Shown here in pieces: positions 32,627-40,929 of a stretch of 64,000 bases of DNA. The stretch comes from Brevundimonas sp. SGAir0440 (GTDB taxonomy: Bacteria; Pseudomonadota; Alphaproteobacteria; Caulobacterales; Caulobacteraceae): assembly GCF_005484585.1 (NCBI RefSeq), contig NZ_CP039435.1, positions 2,356,001 through 2,420,000 of the forward strand, given 5' to 3'. The translations under genes were made by a program, and so were the position numbers. The notes under the pieces were generated by a model. That model made no database searches. It was not told where the DNA came from and saw only the letters and a program-made list of their open reading frames with translations. Position 1 is the first letter of the stretch. The number at the start of each line of letters is the position of its first letter.

Positions 32627-33617
32627 TCTGACCCTGGTCTGGGCCGGCCTGCTGGCCTTCGCCGTCTTCGCCTATATCGTCATGGACGGGTTTGACCTGG
32701 GCGTCGGCATCCTGTTCCCGACGCTGAAGGCCGGCGATCAGCGCGACAAGGCGATGAACTCGATCGCCCCGGTGTGGGACGGCAACGAGACCTGGCTGAT
32801 CCTGGGCGTTGGCGGCCTGTTCGCCGCCTTTCCCCTCGCCTACGCCGTGTTGATGCCGGCGGTCTATACGCCGATCATCGCCATGTTGCTGGGGCTGGTC
32901 TTCCGCGGCGTCGCCTTTGAATACCGCTGGCGCACGGTGCGGGCCAAGCCCGTCTGGGACGTCGCCTTCTTCGGCGGCTCCCTGCTGGCCGCCTTCTCCC
33001 AGGGCGTCACCCTGGGGGCCATCCTGCAGGGGGTCGAGGTGTCCGGCCGCGCCTACGGCGGCGGCTGGTGGGACTGGCTCAGCCCCTTCAGCCTGCTGAC
33101 CGGCGCCGCCGTCGTCGTCGGCTACGCCCTTCTGGGCGCCACTTGGCTGAACATGAAGACGGAAGGCGCGCTTCAGGCCCACGCCCGCGCCCAGGCCTGG
33201 AAGCTCGGTCCGGCGACCCTGCTGATGATCGGCGCCGTCAGCCTGGCCACGCCCTTCCTCGACGGCGAATACGCCCGCCGTTGGTTCGACTGGCCCGGCG
33301 TGCTTCTGACGGCCCAGGTGCCGTTGCTCGTTCTGATCGTCGCGGCCGCCTTCTTCTGGACCATGCGTCAGAAGCGTGAGGTCTGGCCCTTCCTGCTGTC
33401 GCTCGGCCTGTTCGCCGTGACCTTCGCAGGGCTGGGTGTGAGCGTCTTCCCCTACGCCGTGCCCGACGAGATCACCCTGTGGCAGGCCGCAGCTCCCGCC
33501 TCCAGCCAGTTGTTCATGCTGGTGGGCGCCCTGATCCTGATCCCGATCATCCTGGCCTACACCGCCTATGCCTACTGGGTGTTCCGCGGCAAGGTCGGCG
33601 ACGACGGTTACCACTGA
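32616..33617 (+). CDS. cydB: cytochrome bd ubiquinol oxidase subunit II
   Basis: A 333-residue protein with the CydB signatures MDGFDLGVGILFP and WDGNETWLILGVGGLFAAFP and eight to nine transmembrane segments. Forms the terminal oxidase with CydA. Its stop overlaps the start of the 42-residue DUF2474 gene (TGATG). Confidence 0.94.
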   Translation: MSVDLTLVWAGLLAFAVFAYIVMDGFDLGVGILFPTLKAGDQRDKAMNSIAPVWDGNETWLILGVGGLFAAFPLAYAVLMPAVYTPIIAMLLGLVFRGVAFEYRWRTVRAKPVWDVAFFGGSLLAAFSQGVTLGAILQGVEVSGRAYGGGWWDWLSPFSLLTGAAVVVGYALLGATWLNMKTEGALQAHARAQAWKLGPATLLMIGAVSLATPFLDGEYARRWFDWPGVLLTAQVPLLVLIVAAAFFWTMRQKREVWPFLLSLGLFAVTFAGLGVSVFPYAVPDEITLWQAAAPASSQLFMLVGALILIPIILAYTAYAYWVFRGKVGDDGYH

Positions 33618-33745
33618 TGCGTCGCGGCTCCACAAACGGGCTCCGGCAGGGCCTCTGGTTCGTCGCGCTCTGGGCGCTGGGCGTGGGCGTCCTGGGCATC
33701 GTCGCCTATCTTCTGCGCGGCGTTCTCAAGCTGGCCGGGGGGTGA
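33617..33745 (+). CDS. DUF2474 / CydX-like small subunit of cytochrome bd
   Basis: A 42-residue protein with one transmembrane helix (about residues 12-38, LWFVALWALGVGVLGIVAYLL) and a basic N-terminus. DUF2474 proteins occur only behind cydB in alphaproteobacteria and probably take the role of CydX. It overlaps cydB by one base, and its stop is part of a GTGA overlap with the next gene. Confidence 0.85.
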   Translation: MRRGSTNGLRQGLWFVALWALGVGVLGIVAYLLRGVLKLAGG

Positions 33746-34218
33746 GCCCGCAGGCGCCGAACCGCTGGCCCTGGCCGCCGCTCATCACGGGCGGCGCCAT
33801 CCTTGTCGCGCTCATCATGGCGCGTCTATGGGCCCCGCCCGCCCTCTCCACAGGCGCCTTCGCCGCTGGCGGCCTCCTGGTCGGGCTCGCCCTTGGTTTG
33901 GACCTCTGGGCCATGCTGGAGATGCGGCGGCGGCGCGCCAACATCCTGCCGCACCGGGCGGCGACCGCTCTGGTCACGACCGGTCCGTTCGCCTGGAGCC
34001 GCAACCCGATCTATCTCGCTAACGGCCTGCTGCTGCTCGGCCTCGGCGGCCTGTTCGACAACGCCTGGTTCTTCGTGGCCGCCCCCGTCGCCGCCTTCGC
34101 CACCGACCGCCTCGCCATCCGGCGCGAGGAACGACACCTGGCGGCCCTCTTCGGCGCGGCGTGGTCCGTGTACGTCGGCCGGGTGCGCCGCTGGCTGGGC
34201 CGGCGGATGACGTCGTGA
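33742..34218 (+). CDS. isoprenylcysteine carboxyl methyltransferase-like membrane protein
   Basis: A 158-residue protein starting at a GTG that overlaps the preceding stop (GTGA). It has four transmembrane segments and the ICMT/PEMT-like motif LVTTGPFAWSRNPIYLANGLLLLG, with the EERHLAALFG and YVGRVRRWL C-terminal part. Bacterial members methylate unknown thiols or lipids; prenyl-cysteine is not expected in bacteria. Last gene of the operon that began at 26856. Confidence 0.83.
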   Translation: MSPQAPNRWPWPPLITGGAILVALIMARLWAPPALSTGAFAAGGLLVGLALGLDLWAMLEMRRRRANILPHRAATALVTTGPFAWSRNPIYLANGLLLLGLGGLFDNAWFFVAAPVAAFATDRLAIRREERHLAALFGAAWSVYVGRVRRWLGRRMTS

Positions 34219-34611
34219 TCCCCTTTCGCCCGGCCCACAGACGCCTCCTATCCCGTCGCTTCGTCACTACCGTGAGGTTACGGGGCGCGGCATGTGAACC
34301 AAGCAGCTATGCTCCGCTCATTACTCCGCAATCATCTCGTCAGGGGCCGCCTTATGACTGCCCCTCACTCCCACTCGATTGCTCTAAGCTGGACAAAATT
34401 ATGAATTAGTTGGTTTTTTCGCGGCTCGTCTACTTTAACACCGGCTCGCCGCCCGACTGTTCGGTTTGGTTTTGAAAACATTGGATAAATAGACCGATGT
34501 AAAAACCGCGTGATCGCGCAATCTTTCGAGACGTATTGACAATCTCAAATTCGAATTAACGATCGATTCTTGCGCATTCACTTGCCGCCGCTAGACTAGC
34601 ATGAGCAGAAC
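34219..34611. other. 393-bp AT-richer gene-free region
   Basis: No supportable gene. It contains the second guaA-3'-end-like sequence (34366-34380), a T-rich tract (TTGGTTTTTTCGCGG near 34410), and a TTGACA-like hexamer near 34536 with TTAACG 17 bp on. The drop in GC and the att-like repeat suggest a junction between two blocks of acquired DNA. Confidence 0.6.
34366..34380 (-). other. guaA-3'-end-like attachment-site scar, copy 2
   Basis: The minus strand reads AATCGAGTGGGAGTG followed by A, again I-E-W-E-stop, preceded in frame by Q-L-R-A. It shares the 12-base core with 12918-12929 in the same orientation, 21.45 kb apart. There is no guaA gene here. It is probably the other boundary of a former island, or a second insertion scar. 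Confidence 0.4.
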
Positions 34612-35376
34612 CTACATCGCCATCGCTGACGCCGGCAGAGCGTAGTCCATAACCAGCATCCAGATCGCCATGGCGATCATCATCAGGTTCTCGGTCAGGG
34701 ATAGGAAGCCAAGCGGCACATTGCTGTCTCCACCGACGCAGGCGCATTTCAGTTCGCGCTTGTCGATGTAGACGGCCTTGAAGACCGAGGCCGCGCCAAT
34801 GCCGCCGATGAACAGGGCCACCGGGACCGATAACCAGGTCAGGACGCCCGCGACCATCAACGCGCCTGCCCCGAACTCGGCGAACGGATAGACCTTGCCG
34901 TACGGCACCCACCGCTTGGCCAGCAGGTCGTAGTTCAGGAACATGGATGAGAAGCTCTCGATGTTCTGGAGCTTCAGCATGGCCAGGGCCATCATCGACA
35001 GGGCGATAAACCACTCCCCTGCCCGCACGGTGAACGGCGTGCCAAAAATCGTCAGGCTGAGCATCGTCGCCATCACGGCCGTGGTCAGGAAGACGACGAG
35101 GACCGGCGTGTAGGTGGTCGCCTTGGGATCGCGGACCTTGAGACCGAGATAGCGGCGCAGGTCGTCGTGGCCGCCGACACGCTGGCCGTCGATGAAGACC
35201 TGAGGCGTGGTCTTGACGCCGTGCTCGGCCTTGAAGGCGTCGGTCTGCTCGCGAGTGGTGAGCCAGTGGTCCTCGACCTTGTAGCCCCGGCTCTTGAGCA
35301 GATGCCGGGCCTTGAGCCCCCACGGACAGGTGTGGTCAGGCATCACCATCCGATAGATGACAGCGGTCTTGGTCAT
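34612..35376 (-). CDS. glutaredoxin-MauE/DoxX fusion membrane protein
   Basis: A 254-residue protein. Residues 1-78 form a glutaredoxin-like domain (YRMVMPDHTCPWGLKARHLL, TTPQVFIDG) with a single-Cys CPWG active site. Residues ~88-250 are a MauE/DoxX-type four-helix membrane domain with CACVGG near 213. Such fusions are usually found with MerR regulators in mercury or copper loci. The promoter upstream is of the MerR class (35412-35442), so it is probably metal-induced and protects or recharges thiols. Confidence 0.86.
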   Translation of the reverse strand: MTKTAVIYRMVMPDHTCPWGLKARHLLKSRGYKVEDHWLTTREQTDAFKAEHGVKTTPQVFIDGQRVGGHDDLRRYLGLKVRDPKATTYTPVLVVFLTTAVMATMLSLTIFGTPFTVRAGEWFIALSMMALAMLKLQNIESFSSMFLNYDLLAKRWVPYGKVYPFAEFGAGALMVAGVLTWLSVPVALFIGGIGAASVFKAVYIDKRELKCACVGGDSNVPLGFLSLTENLMMIAMAIWMLVMDYALPASAMAM

Positions 35377-35411
35377 TGCAGGCTCCTTGATCTTCTAATC
35401 CGAGCTGCAGC

Positions 35412-35442
35412 TCTTAAGTTCCGTACCTAGATACGGAGTCAA
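35412..35442 (-). promoter_or_regulatory. MerR-class promoter with 19-bp spacer
   Basis: On the minus strand: -35 TTGACT (35442-35437), spacer of 19 bases containing the dyad CCGTA-TCTAGG-TACGG, and -10 TTAAGA (35417-35412). This is the distorted-spacing arrangement that MerR, CueR and relatives untwist. It points at the glutaredoxin-MauE gene, and the -35 lies 3 bp from the divergent merR-like start, so binding also covers that gene's promoter. Confidence 0.85.
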
Positions 35443-35444
35443 GC

Positions 35445-35858
35445 ATGAACGTTCGGACGATCGCAGGGTTGGCGCGAGACGGCGGCGTCGGGGTGGAGAC
35501 TGTCCGCTTTTATCAGCGTCGCGGATTGCTTTCGACGCCCGACAGATGGTCGCGTGATGGCGCCGGCGCGGGCGTTCGACGCTATGGCGAGGAGGACGTG
35601 CGCCAGCTGAGGTTCATTCGCTCCGCACAGACGGCGGGCTTCACCCTCGAGCAGATCAAAGAGTTGTTATCGCTCGACGCTGGCGAAGATCGCACGCGCG
35701 CCCGTGCGTTGGCCGCGGAGAGGCTGGAGGCGCTGGATCGAACCATCTCCGATCTTGAGGGGGCGAGAGCGGCGTTGCGCCGACTGGCGAGCGCTTGCGC
35801 GGCGAACGACAGCGGACCGTGTCCGATCATTTCGGCCTTTCAGGGTGAAGAGGTTTGA
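35445..35858 (+). CDS. MerR-family metal-responsive regulator (CueR-like metal loop)
   Basis: A 137-residue protein with N-terminal winged HTH (GVGVETVRFYQRRGLL, RRYGEEDVRQLRFI), a long dimerisation helix, and a metal-binding loop SACAANDSGPCPII. The two cysteines are seven residues apart (C-x7-C), as in the Cu(I) sensor CueR. Mercury MerR has x8 and a third cysteine in the helix, missing here (LLSLDAGEDR). Copper or another monovalent soft metal is therefore the more likely signal, in line with the copper genes downstream. Confidence 0.85.
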   Translation: MNVRTIAGLARDGGVGVETVRFYQRRGLLSTPDRWSRDGAGAGVRRYGEEDVRQLRFIRSAQTAGFTLEQIKELLSLDAGEDRTRARALAAERLEALDRTISDLEGARAALRRLASACAANDSGPCPIISAFQGEEV

Positions 35859-36006
35859 AATCCTGCCCTGTCTTGGCGAACGGGGTGAGAGGGTTGGCAG
35901 CCGTCCCGCCTGGGAAAAACAACCCGACTGCGTAGCCGCGAAGCGGGAGGACCGGAACGTCCCGTTTCCAGAACTGTTCGTTGATCATCACTTCCGGAGA
36001 ACGAAG

Positions 36007-36450
36007 ATGTCGATCAAGCTGAACGCCGGTCTGGCCACCGCCGCCCTGTCAGTGCTCCTGACCGCGTGCAATCCTGCGGGACAGGCCGATAAAACCGCGA
36101 CGGCCGACTCGGGGTCGGCGGCCGAACACAGCGCTCCGGCGGTCCAGCCGATGGCGGGGCCCGAGACGCCCTATTCCGCCTCCGAACAGCAGATGCATCA
36201 GGCCATGATGCAGGCGCACGGCGCGGACCCGCAGGAGACCTATGCCCTGAAGATGATCGAGCACCACCGGGGCGCCATCGCCATGTCGGAGGTCCTGATG
36301 CGCGAAAACCCGGACGCTGCGCTCCGCGAGATGGCCGAAAAGACGATTACGATGCAGCGCCAGGAGATTACGGCACTGGAGCAGTGGGTCGCGCAACATC
36401 GGTCCGCCGCAGCAACCCCCGCTTCGGGTTCGGTCCAGCCCGGAGCCTGA
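36007..36450 (+). CDS. DUF305 lipoprotein
   Basis: A 147-residue protein with lipoprotein signal ending LLTACNPAG. The DUF305 four-helix domain shows MHQAMMQAHGADPQETYALK, MIEHHRGAIAMSEVLMREN and MQRQEITALEQWV. The His/Met-rich helices are thought to bind copper in the periplasm. The ATG at 36007 follows GGAGAACGAAG. The first of two DUF305 genes. Confidence 0.87.
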   Translation: MSIKLNAGLATAALSVLLTACNPAGQADKTATADSGSAAEHSAPAVQPMAGPETPYSASEQQMHQAMMQAHGADPQETYALKMIEHHRGAIAMSEVLMRENPDAALREMAEKTITMQRQEITALEQWVAQHRSAAATPASGSVQPGA

Positions 36451-36545
36451 TGCGGCACGATTGCGCGCGGGGACTGGTCCGCCCGCGCGTATCTGCTTTT
36501 GAACGGCGTCGATCGTCGGCGTCTGTCCGCCGGCGGGAGTCCCTC

Positions 36546-36992
36546 ATGCACGACAAGAGCTATCGCAACCTCGCGATTGAACTCATCGTCCACTTCATCA
36601 TCATGTATTTGGTGATGTTCACGATGATCGCGACGCTTGATCACTTCAACTTCAATCTGAACAATCTCTACATGACGCTGATGATGGTCGCGCCGATGGC
36701 TGTCCTCATGCTGGTTCTGATGCGCGAGATGTACCCGAACAATCGGCTCAACCTCGCCATTGGGCTGGCCTCGGTGGTCATCTTCGCGGGCAGCTTCTAC
36801 GCCATGCGCACCCAGGCGGCGATCGGCGACAAGGAACTCATTCGAGGAATGATCCCCCACCACTCCGGCGCGATCCTGATGTGCGGCAAGGCCAAGCTGA
36901 GCGACCCGGAACTGGTCGCGCTGTGCGCAGAGATCGTCGAGGCCCAGAAGCGCGAGATCCGACAGATGCAGGCCATTCAGGATCGGCTTTGA
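36546..36992 (+). CDS. membrane-anchored DUF305 protein
   Basis: A 148-residue protein with three N-terminal transmembrane segments (about 8-30, 39-58, 68-86) followed by a short DUF305 segment: IRGMIPHHSGAILMCGKAKLSDPEL and EIVEAQKREIRQMQ. HHSGAILMC is the metal-binding signature. Found beside copper genes in many alphaproteobacteria. The function is unproven. Confidence 0.87.
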   Translation: MHDKSYRNLAIELIVHFIIMYLVMFTMIATLDHFNFNLNNLYMTLMMVAPMAVLMLVLMREMYPNNRLNLAIGLASVVIFAGSFYAMRTQAAIGDKELIRGMIPHHSGAILMCGKAKLSDPELVALCAEIVEAQKREIRQMQAIQDRL

Positions 36993-37191
36993 CGGCCTTT
37001 CCGGCGGGACGCGTCCGCTGGCCTCGCCAACTCGCCATTCCCGTTCGACGAGGCTTCCCACGCCGCCCCAGTGTTGTCGTCGGTTTCAAGGCGTGAGGTC
37101 GGCCAGCGTCGGCCGCCGTTGACGAGGGGAAAGTCGACGCGCCGCGTAGACTAGTCGAAAGCCGGACCGGCCAATCGCCAGGAGACCCAGT

Positions 37192-37554
37192 ATGCGTGCG
37201 TTTAACCCCGTTCCCTATGTCGCCCTGGCGGCCGCGGTCGTCCTCGCCGCAGGACCTGCAGCAGCTCACGCTCGTCTTGTCAGCGCCACGCCCGCGCCGA
37301 ACGCCACAGTCGGTGCGACCCGCACGCTGACCTTGACCTTCAGCGAGCGCTCTGTGCCTGCGTTCTCCGGTTTCGACGTGGTCAACTCGGCCGGCGAGAA
37401 GCTCGCGATCCGCACTTCGGTCGCTGAAGACGGCAAGACCCTGACCGGGACTCTGACGCGACCGCTGACTGCCGGCGCCTATCGCATCGACTGGCGCATC
37501 GCCTCGAGCGACGGTCACCGCATGACCGGCTCGTACACCTTCACGGTGCGCTGA
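37192..37554 (+). CDS. copC: CopC copper-binding periplasmic protein
   Basis: A 120-residue protein with a signal peptide ending AAAHA, so the mature form starts with the His of HARLVSATPAPNATV, the canonical N-terminal Cu(II) ligand of CopC. A conserved C-terminal SSDGHRMTGSYTFTV supplies Asp and His. Followed after 4 bp by copD. Confidence 0.92.
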   Translation: MRAFNPVPYVALAAAVVLAAGPAAAHARLVSATPAPNATVGATRTLTLTFSERSVPAFSGFDVVNSAGEKLAIRTSVAEDGKTLTGTLTRPLTAGAYRIDWRIASSDGHRMTGSYTFTVR

Positions 37555-37558
37555 CGCC

Positions 37559-38473
37559 GTGCTCGAGATCGCGGTCGTCGCGCTCCGGTGGCTCCAGTAC
37601 GCCGGGGCCGTCGTCCTTCTCGGGACGCCGTTGTTCCTGCTCTACACCTTCAGGCCCGCCGACGGCGTTGATCTCACCTGGTCGCGAGGGCTCCTGATAG
37701 GGTCAGGTTTGGTGGTCGTCGCGAGCGCGCTCCTGGCGCTACTTGCACAGACAGCGGTCATGGCGGGCTCGCTGGCGGAAGCCACCAAGCCTGCGTCGCT
37801 GTCTTTCATGGTCACCGGCACGGCCTTGGGGAAGGCCATGGTCGCCCGAGCCGCCCTCGCCCTCGCGGCCGTCGTCGCGGTCCTGGCCTTGAGACCGGGC
37901 AAGACGGCCTGGAGCCTCTCGCTAGGCCTCGGGCTCATCGTGGTCGCGAGCTTCGCTTGGACAGGCCACGGCGCGGCGACAGAAGGCTCCGAGGGCCTGG
38001 TCCACCTCGCCTCTGACATCGTCCATTCCGTCGGTGCTGCCCTTTGGCTTGGCGCTCTGGTGGCGCTGACGATCCTGTTGCGGCGCCGCCCGGGGGTCGA
38101 CGACGAAATCCTCCACCGCGCCCTGTATGGGTTCTCGGGCCTCGGCACGCTCGCCGTAGCCCTGCTCGTGGCCACCGGTCTCGCGAACAGCTGGTTCCTC
38201 ATCGGACCGGAGCGTATCTGGAACCTTGGCGAAAGCCTCTACGGACAGCTTCTGATCGCCAAGCTGGCGCTCTTCGTGCTGATGCTGGGCCTGGCGGCGG
38301 ACAACCGTTTCCGCCTGACACCCTCCCTACGTCTGGAGCTGGAGCACCCGGGACAGTCGATCTCGGCGGTTCGACGGCTGCGGCGCAGTATCGTCACGGA
38401 GACGGCCCTCGGGCTCGTCGTCCTCGCCGTCGTCGCGCTTATGGGCACCCTCCCTCCGCCGATCGCGACGTGA
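37559..38473 (+). CDS. copD: CopD copper-resistance membrane protein
   Basis: A 304-residue protein beginning at GTG, with about eight transmembrane segments and the CopD-typical WTGHGAATEGSEGLVHLASDIVHSVGAALWLGALVAL stretch (key His residues in GHGA, VHL and IVHS). It moves copper between periplasm and cytoplasm with CopC. Probably translated together with copC. Confidence 0.9.
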   Translation: MLEIAVVALRWLQYAGAVVLLGTPLFLLYTFRPADGVDLTWSRGLLIGSGLVVVASALLALLAQTAVMAGSLAEATKPASLSFMVTGTALGKAMVARAALALAAVVAVLALRPGKTAWSLSLGLGLIVVASFAWTGHGAATEGSEGLVHLASDIVHSVGAALWLGALVALTILLRRRPGVDDEILHRALYGFSGLGTLAVALLVATGLANSWFLIGPERIWNLGESLYGQLLIAKLALFVLMLGLAADNRFRLTPSLRLELEHPGQSISAVRRLRRSIVTETALGLVVLAVVALMGTLPPPIAT

Positions 38474-38502
38474 GCCGACGATCAAGGGGCCCGCGGAGCG
38501 GA

Positions 38503-38530
38503 GCGCCGCTGCGGTCGCGGCGCCCTTCTC
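38503..38530 (+). terminator. possible terminator after copCD
   Basis: GCGCCGC (38503-38509) pairs with GCGGCGC (38517-38523) around a 7-base loop, followed by CCTTCTCC. The T tract is weak. It lies between the converging copD and DUF4440 genes. Confidence 0.4.
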
Positions 38531-38644
38531 CGAGAGAGCTTGTCACGTCCGACCCTCGGGCGTCCCGGATCCCGGCTTAAGCGAACATATACGGTCTGAA
38601 CGCCACGCGCTTTCCCACTGATGCGTTCAAACCGGAGAGGCGGC

Positions 38645-39136
38645 CTACCGCGGAGCGCGCGAGGACCAGTGAATGTGATGGATGCGCCAGCCGTCCGCGT
38701 GGCGCTTCAGCACCATGGTTTCCGTTGTCAGACGGTCCACGGCGCGTCCGTTGAACTGACCGGTGGTGCGGCCTTCGCTGGTGATCCAGGCCACATCGCC
38801 GTCCGCCCAGCCGGATCTGCGGCTTACGGTAGCGTCCGACGCGGCCGCAAAGGCGGCGTCCGACGCAAGATGGTGGGAGGCGTATTCGTCGCGCGAGCGC
38901 TCCGCTCCGCCCTCTTCAAAGATCATCACGTCCGGGGCCAGAAGCGACAGGGCGGCGGAGGTGTCGCCGGCCTTGAGCGCGGCATGGAAGGCATCGACGG
39001 TCGTGGCCGCGTCCGTCGCTTCCGCGCTGATCGACCCCGCGGTCTGGGCATGGCCGTGGGAATGGTCCTGCGCGACGGCGGGCGTCACCGACAGGACGGC
39101 GAGAGAGAGGGCGAGAACGAGAGGTTTGGGGGACAT
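38645..39136 (-). CDS. secreted SnoaL/DUF4440-type protein
   Basis: A 163-residue protein with signal peptide MSPKPLVLALSLAVLSVTPAVAQ, a short His-rich start (DHSHGHAQ), and an NTF2-like DUF4440 domain (TTVDAFHAALKAGDTSAALSLL, APDVMIFEEGGAERSRDEYASHH, GWADGDVAWITSEG, RHADGWRIHHIHWSSR). Function unknown; the HSHGH segment and context suggest metal contact. Last gene of a minus-strand operon with DUF411 and acyltransferase genes. Confidence 0.83.
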   Translation of the reverse strand: MSPKPLVLALSLAVLSVTPAVAQDHSHGHAQTAGSISAEATDAATTVDAFHAALKAGDTSAALSLLAPDVMIFEEGGAERSRDEYASHHLASDAAFAAASDATVSRRSGWADGDVAWITSEGRTTGQFNGRAVDRLTTETMVLKRHADGWRIHHIHWSSRAPR

Positions 39137-39176
39137 GATGGGCTCCGGCTTATGAATCAGGTGAGACAGGGTCAGG

Positions 39177-39653
39177 TCAGGTGGGCGGGTTGTGACGGGC
39201 GAACACCCGCGTCGCGCCGGAGCGAAGCACCAGCAGCGTGTCGTAAGGGTCCTTGTGTCCCTGCGGCGTCTCCATGCCGGGCGAACCAAGGGGCATGGCC
39301 GGCACCGCGAGACCGAGCGCTGCCGGCCGCTCGGCGAGCAACCGTATGACGTCCCCTGCCGGGACATGGCCCTCTACGACATAGCCATCAACCAACCCGG
39401 TGTGGCAGGAGGCCAGACTGTCCGGAAGCCCCCGGCTGCTGCGGACGGATTGGAGGCTCGGCAGAACGGTGATGGTCGTGGTGAAGCCGGCCTCCCGCAT
39501 GTGCGAGATCCAGGCGTCGCAGCACGCACAGGTCGGCGTCTTGAAGACCGTGAGGGTTCTCGACGACTGGGTCTGGGCGCACGCGGTTCCGGTCAGTGCG
39601 ACACTGACGGCGGCGCCGAGAAAGAGCCTTCGGTGGAGGTAGGCGGTGGTCAA
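39177..39653 (-). CDS. DUF411 metal-binding protein
   Basis: A 158-residue protein starting at TTG 39653, chosen because GGGAGA lies upstream, the codon overlaps the acyltransferase stop as TTGA, and no ATG is available before the signal peptide RRLFLGAAVSVALTGTACAQ. The mature protein has FKTPTCACCDAWISHMREAG and SLASCHTGLVDGYVVEGHVPA, the DUF411 pattern with the CxCC metal site. Usually found in copper and silver resistance operons as a periplasmic metal-binding factor. Confidence 0.85.
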   Translation of the reverse strand: MTTAYLHRRLFLGAAVSVALTGTACAQTQSSRTLTVFKTPTCACCDAWISHMREAGFTTTITVLPSLQSVRSSRGLPDSLASCHTGLVDGYVVEGHVPAGDVIRLLAERPAALGLAVPAMPLGSPGMETPQGHKDPYDTLLVLRSGATRVFARHNPPT

Positions 39654-40801
39654 AAGGGCTCTCCCTGATCGCTGTGAACGGTGCGGTTGGCTTCGACGAC
39701 CGGCGCCCGGCCGAAGGTCCTCCGCCTCAGCCACTGGCGGCTCGGTCGCTCGACCAGACCATAGATGGCCGCCGCCGCTGCGAGGGTGACCGCCAGCATC
39801 GCCGCCAGTTCCAGAAGCCCCATTCGATAGTCGGCCGGCCAGCCCCCGATGGCCTGGGCGGCATTGCGCCAGACCATCAGGATCGGAATATGGACGAGGT
39901 AGAGGGCGAACGAGGCCTCACCGGCGAAGATTATGATCGGGTGCGACAGGAAGGTCCTGACACCGGCCTTGGTGAGCAGCGCCAGGGCGAGAACGAAAGG
40001 TCCCGCAGCGGCTACGATAAGACGATCGTCGGCCCCGATCTGCATGGCGAGCAAGAGCAGCGCGGTGGCTCCGACGGCGCCGACGATCGCGACGCGCGGG
40101 GACGGCGTCCAGCGCGTTCCGAGATAATAGAGACCAATCCCGAGCAGGAACTCCGGAATAATGCGCAAGACGCCCATATTGTCTTCCGCCCGAGGCAAAA
40201 CCGAGCCGAACCACTGCCGGTAGATTGCATCCAGCAGGATGAACAGGCCTGTCGCCCCCGCCAAGAGCATCCATGGCCGCTCTCGAAATCGCAGGGCGAC
40301 CGCAGCGTAGGCCGGAAAGGCGAGATAGACGAACCATTCGGCCGACAGCGACCAGGCGGGACCGTTCCACAGGACCATCCCGTCTCGGGGGAACCAGGCC
40401 TGCACCAGAAAGAGGGTGGTCAGGAAATCCCCAGCGTTGAACCGCCCGGGCTCCAGGCCGATGCCCAACACCGGCGCGGCGAGCACGAGCAACAGCATCG
40501 CCAACAGGATGAAAAGGTGCGCCGGGTAGATGCGCGCGAACCGCGCCGCGATGAACCGCCTGTAGTTCACCGGCTGATCACCTTGCAGGTAAACATGGGT
40601 GAGGATGAACCCCGACAGGATGAAGAAGATATCGACCGCGAGACGGGCCCGATTCAACAGTCCGGCGGCACCTTCGGGCAACGTCCATTGCAGCTGGTAG
40701 TGAAACAGGACCACGCCGAGCGCGAGGAAGAACCGCACCCCCGTCAGCGGATCGAGCCGGTCCGGGAACGGACCCGCGGCCGGATCTGTCCTTTCGCTCA
40801 C
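39650..40801 (-). CDS. acyltransferase 3 family membrane protein
   Basis: A 383-residue protein with about ten transmembrane segments and the acyltransferase-3 signatures LTGVRFFLALGVVLFH and FFILSGFILTHVY with RFARIYPAHLF. The GTG start at 40801 has GGGGAGG upstream. The family O-acylates surface polysaccharides or lipids. Its place in a metal-resistance block, coupled to DUF411, is unusual; no acceptor gene is nearby. Confidence 0.88.
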   Translation of the reverse strand: MSERTDPAAGPFPDRLDPLTGVRFFLALGVVLFHYQLQWTLPEGAAGLLNRARLAVDIFFILSGFILTHVYLQGDQPVNYRRFIAARFARIYPAHLFILLAMLLLVLAAPVLGIGLEPGRFNAGDFLTTLFLVQAWFPRDGMVLWNGPAWSLSAEWFVYLAFPAYAAVALRFRERPWMLLAGATGLFILLDAIYRQWFGSVLPRAEDNMGVLRIIPEFLLGIGLYYLGTRWTPSPRVAIVGAVGATALLLLAMQIGADDRLIVAAAGPFVLALALLTKAGVRTFLSHPIIIFAGEASFALYLVHIPILMVWRNAAQAIGGWPADYRMGLLELAAMLAVTLAAAAAIYGLVERPSRQWLRRRTFGRAPVVEANRTVHSDQGEPF

Positions 40802-40929
40802 AGCGCCTCCCCGACACGAGCGGGTCCTCCCGGACGTTCTCTGGTATCTACGCGGCGGACCTCTCGTCCCCTCGCAAGGGGCCGGACGATTTGGCGCGTA
40901 TGGCAAAGGGGGCGTGACGCAGGTACGCA

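Noticed and set aside
35445-35858. Mercury-resistance (mer) operon
   Set aside because: The regulator lacks the third mercury cysteine, and no merA, merT or merP is nearby.
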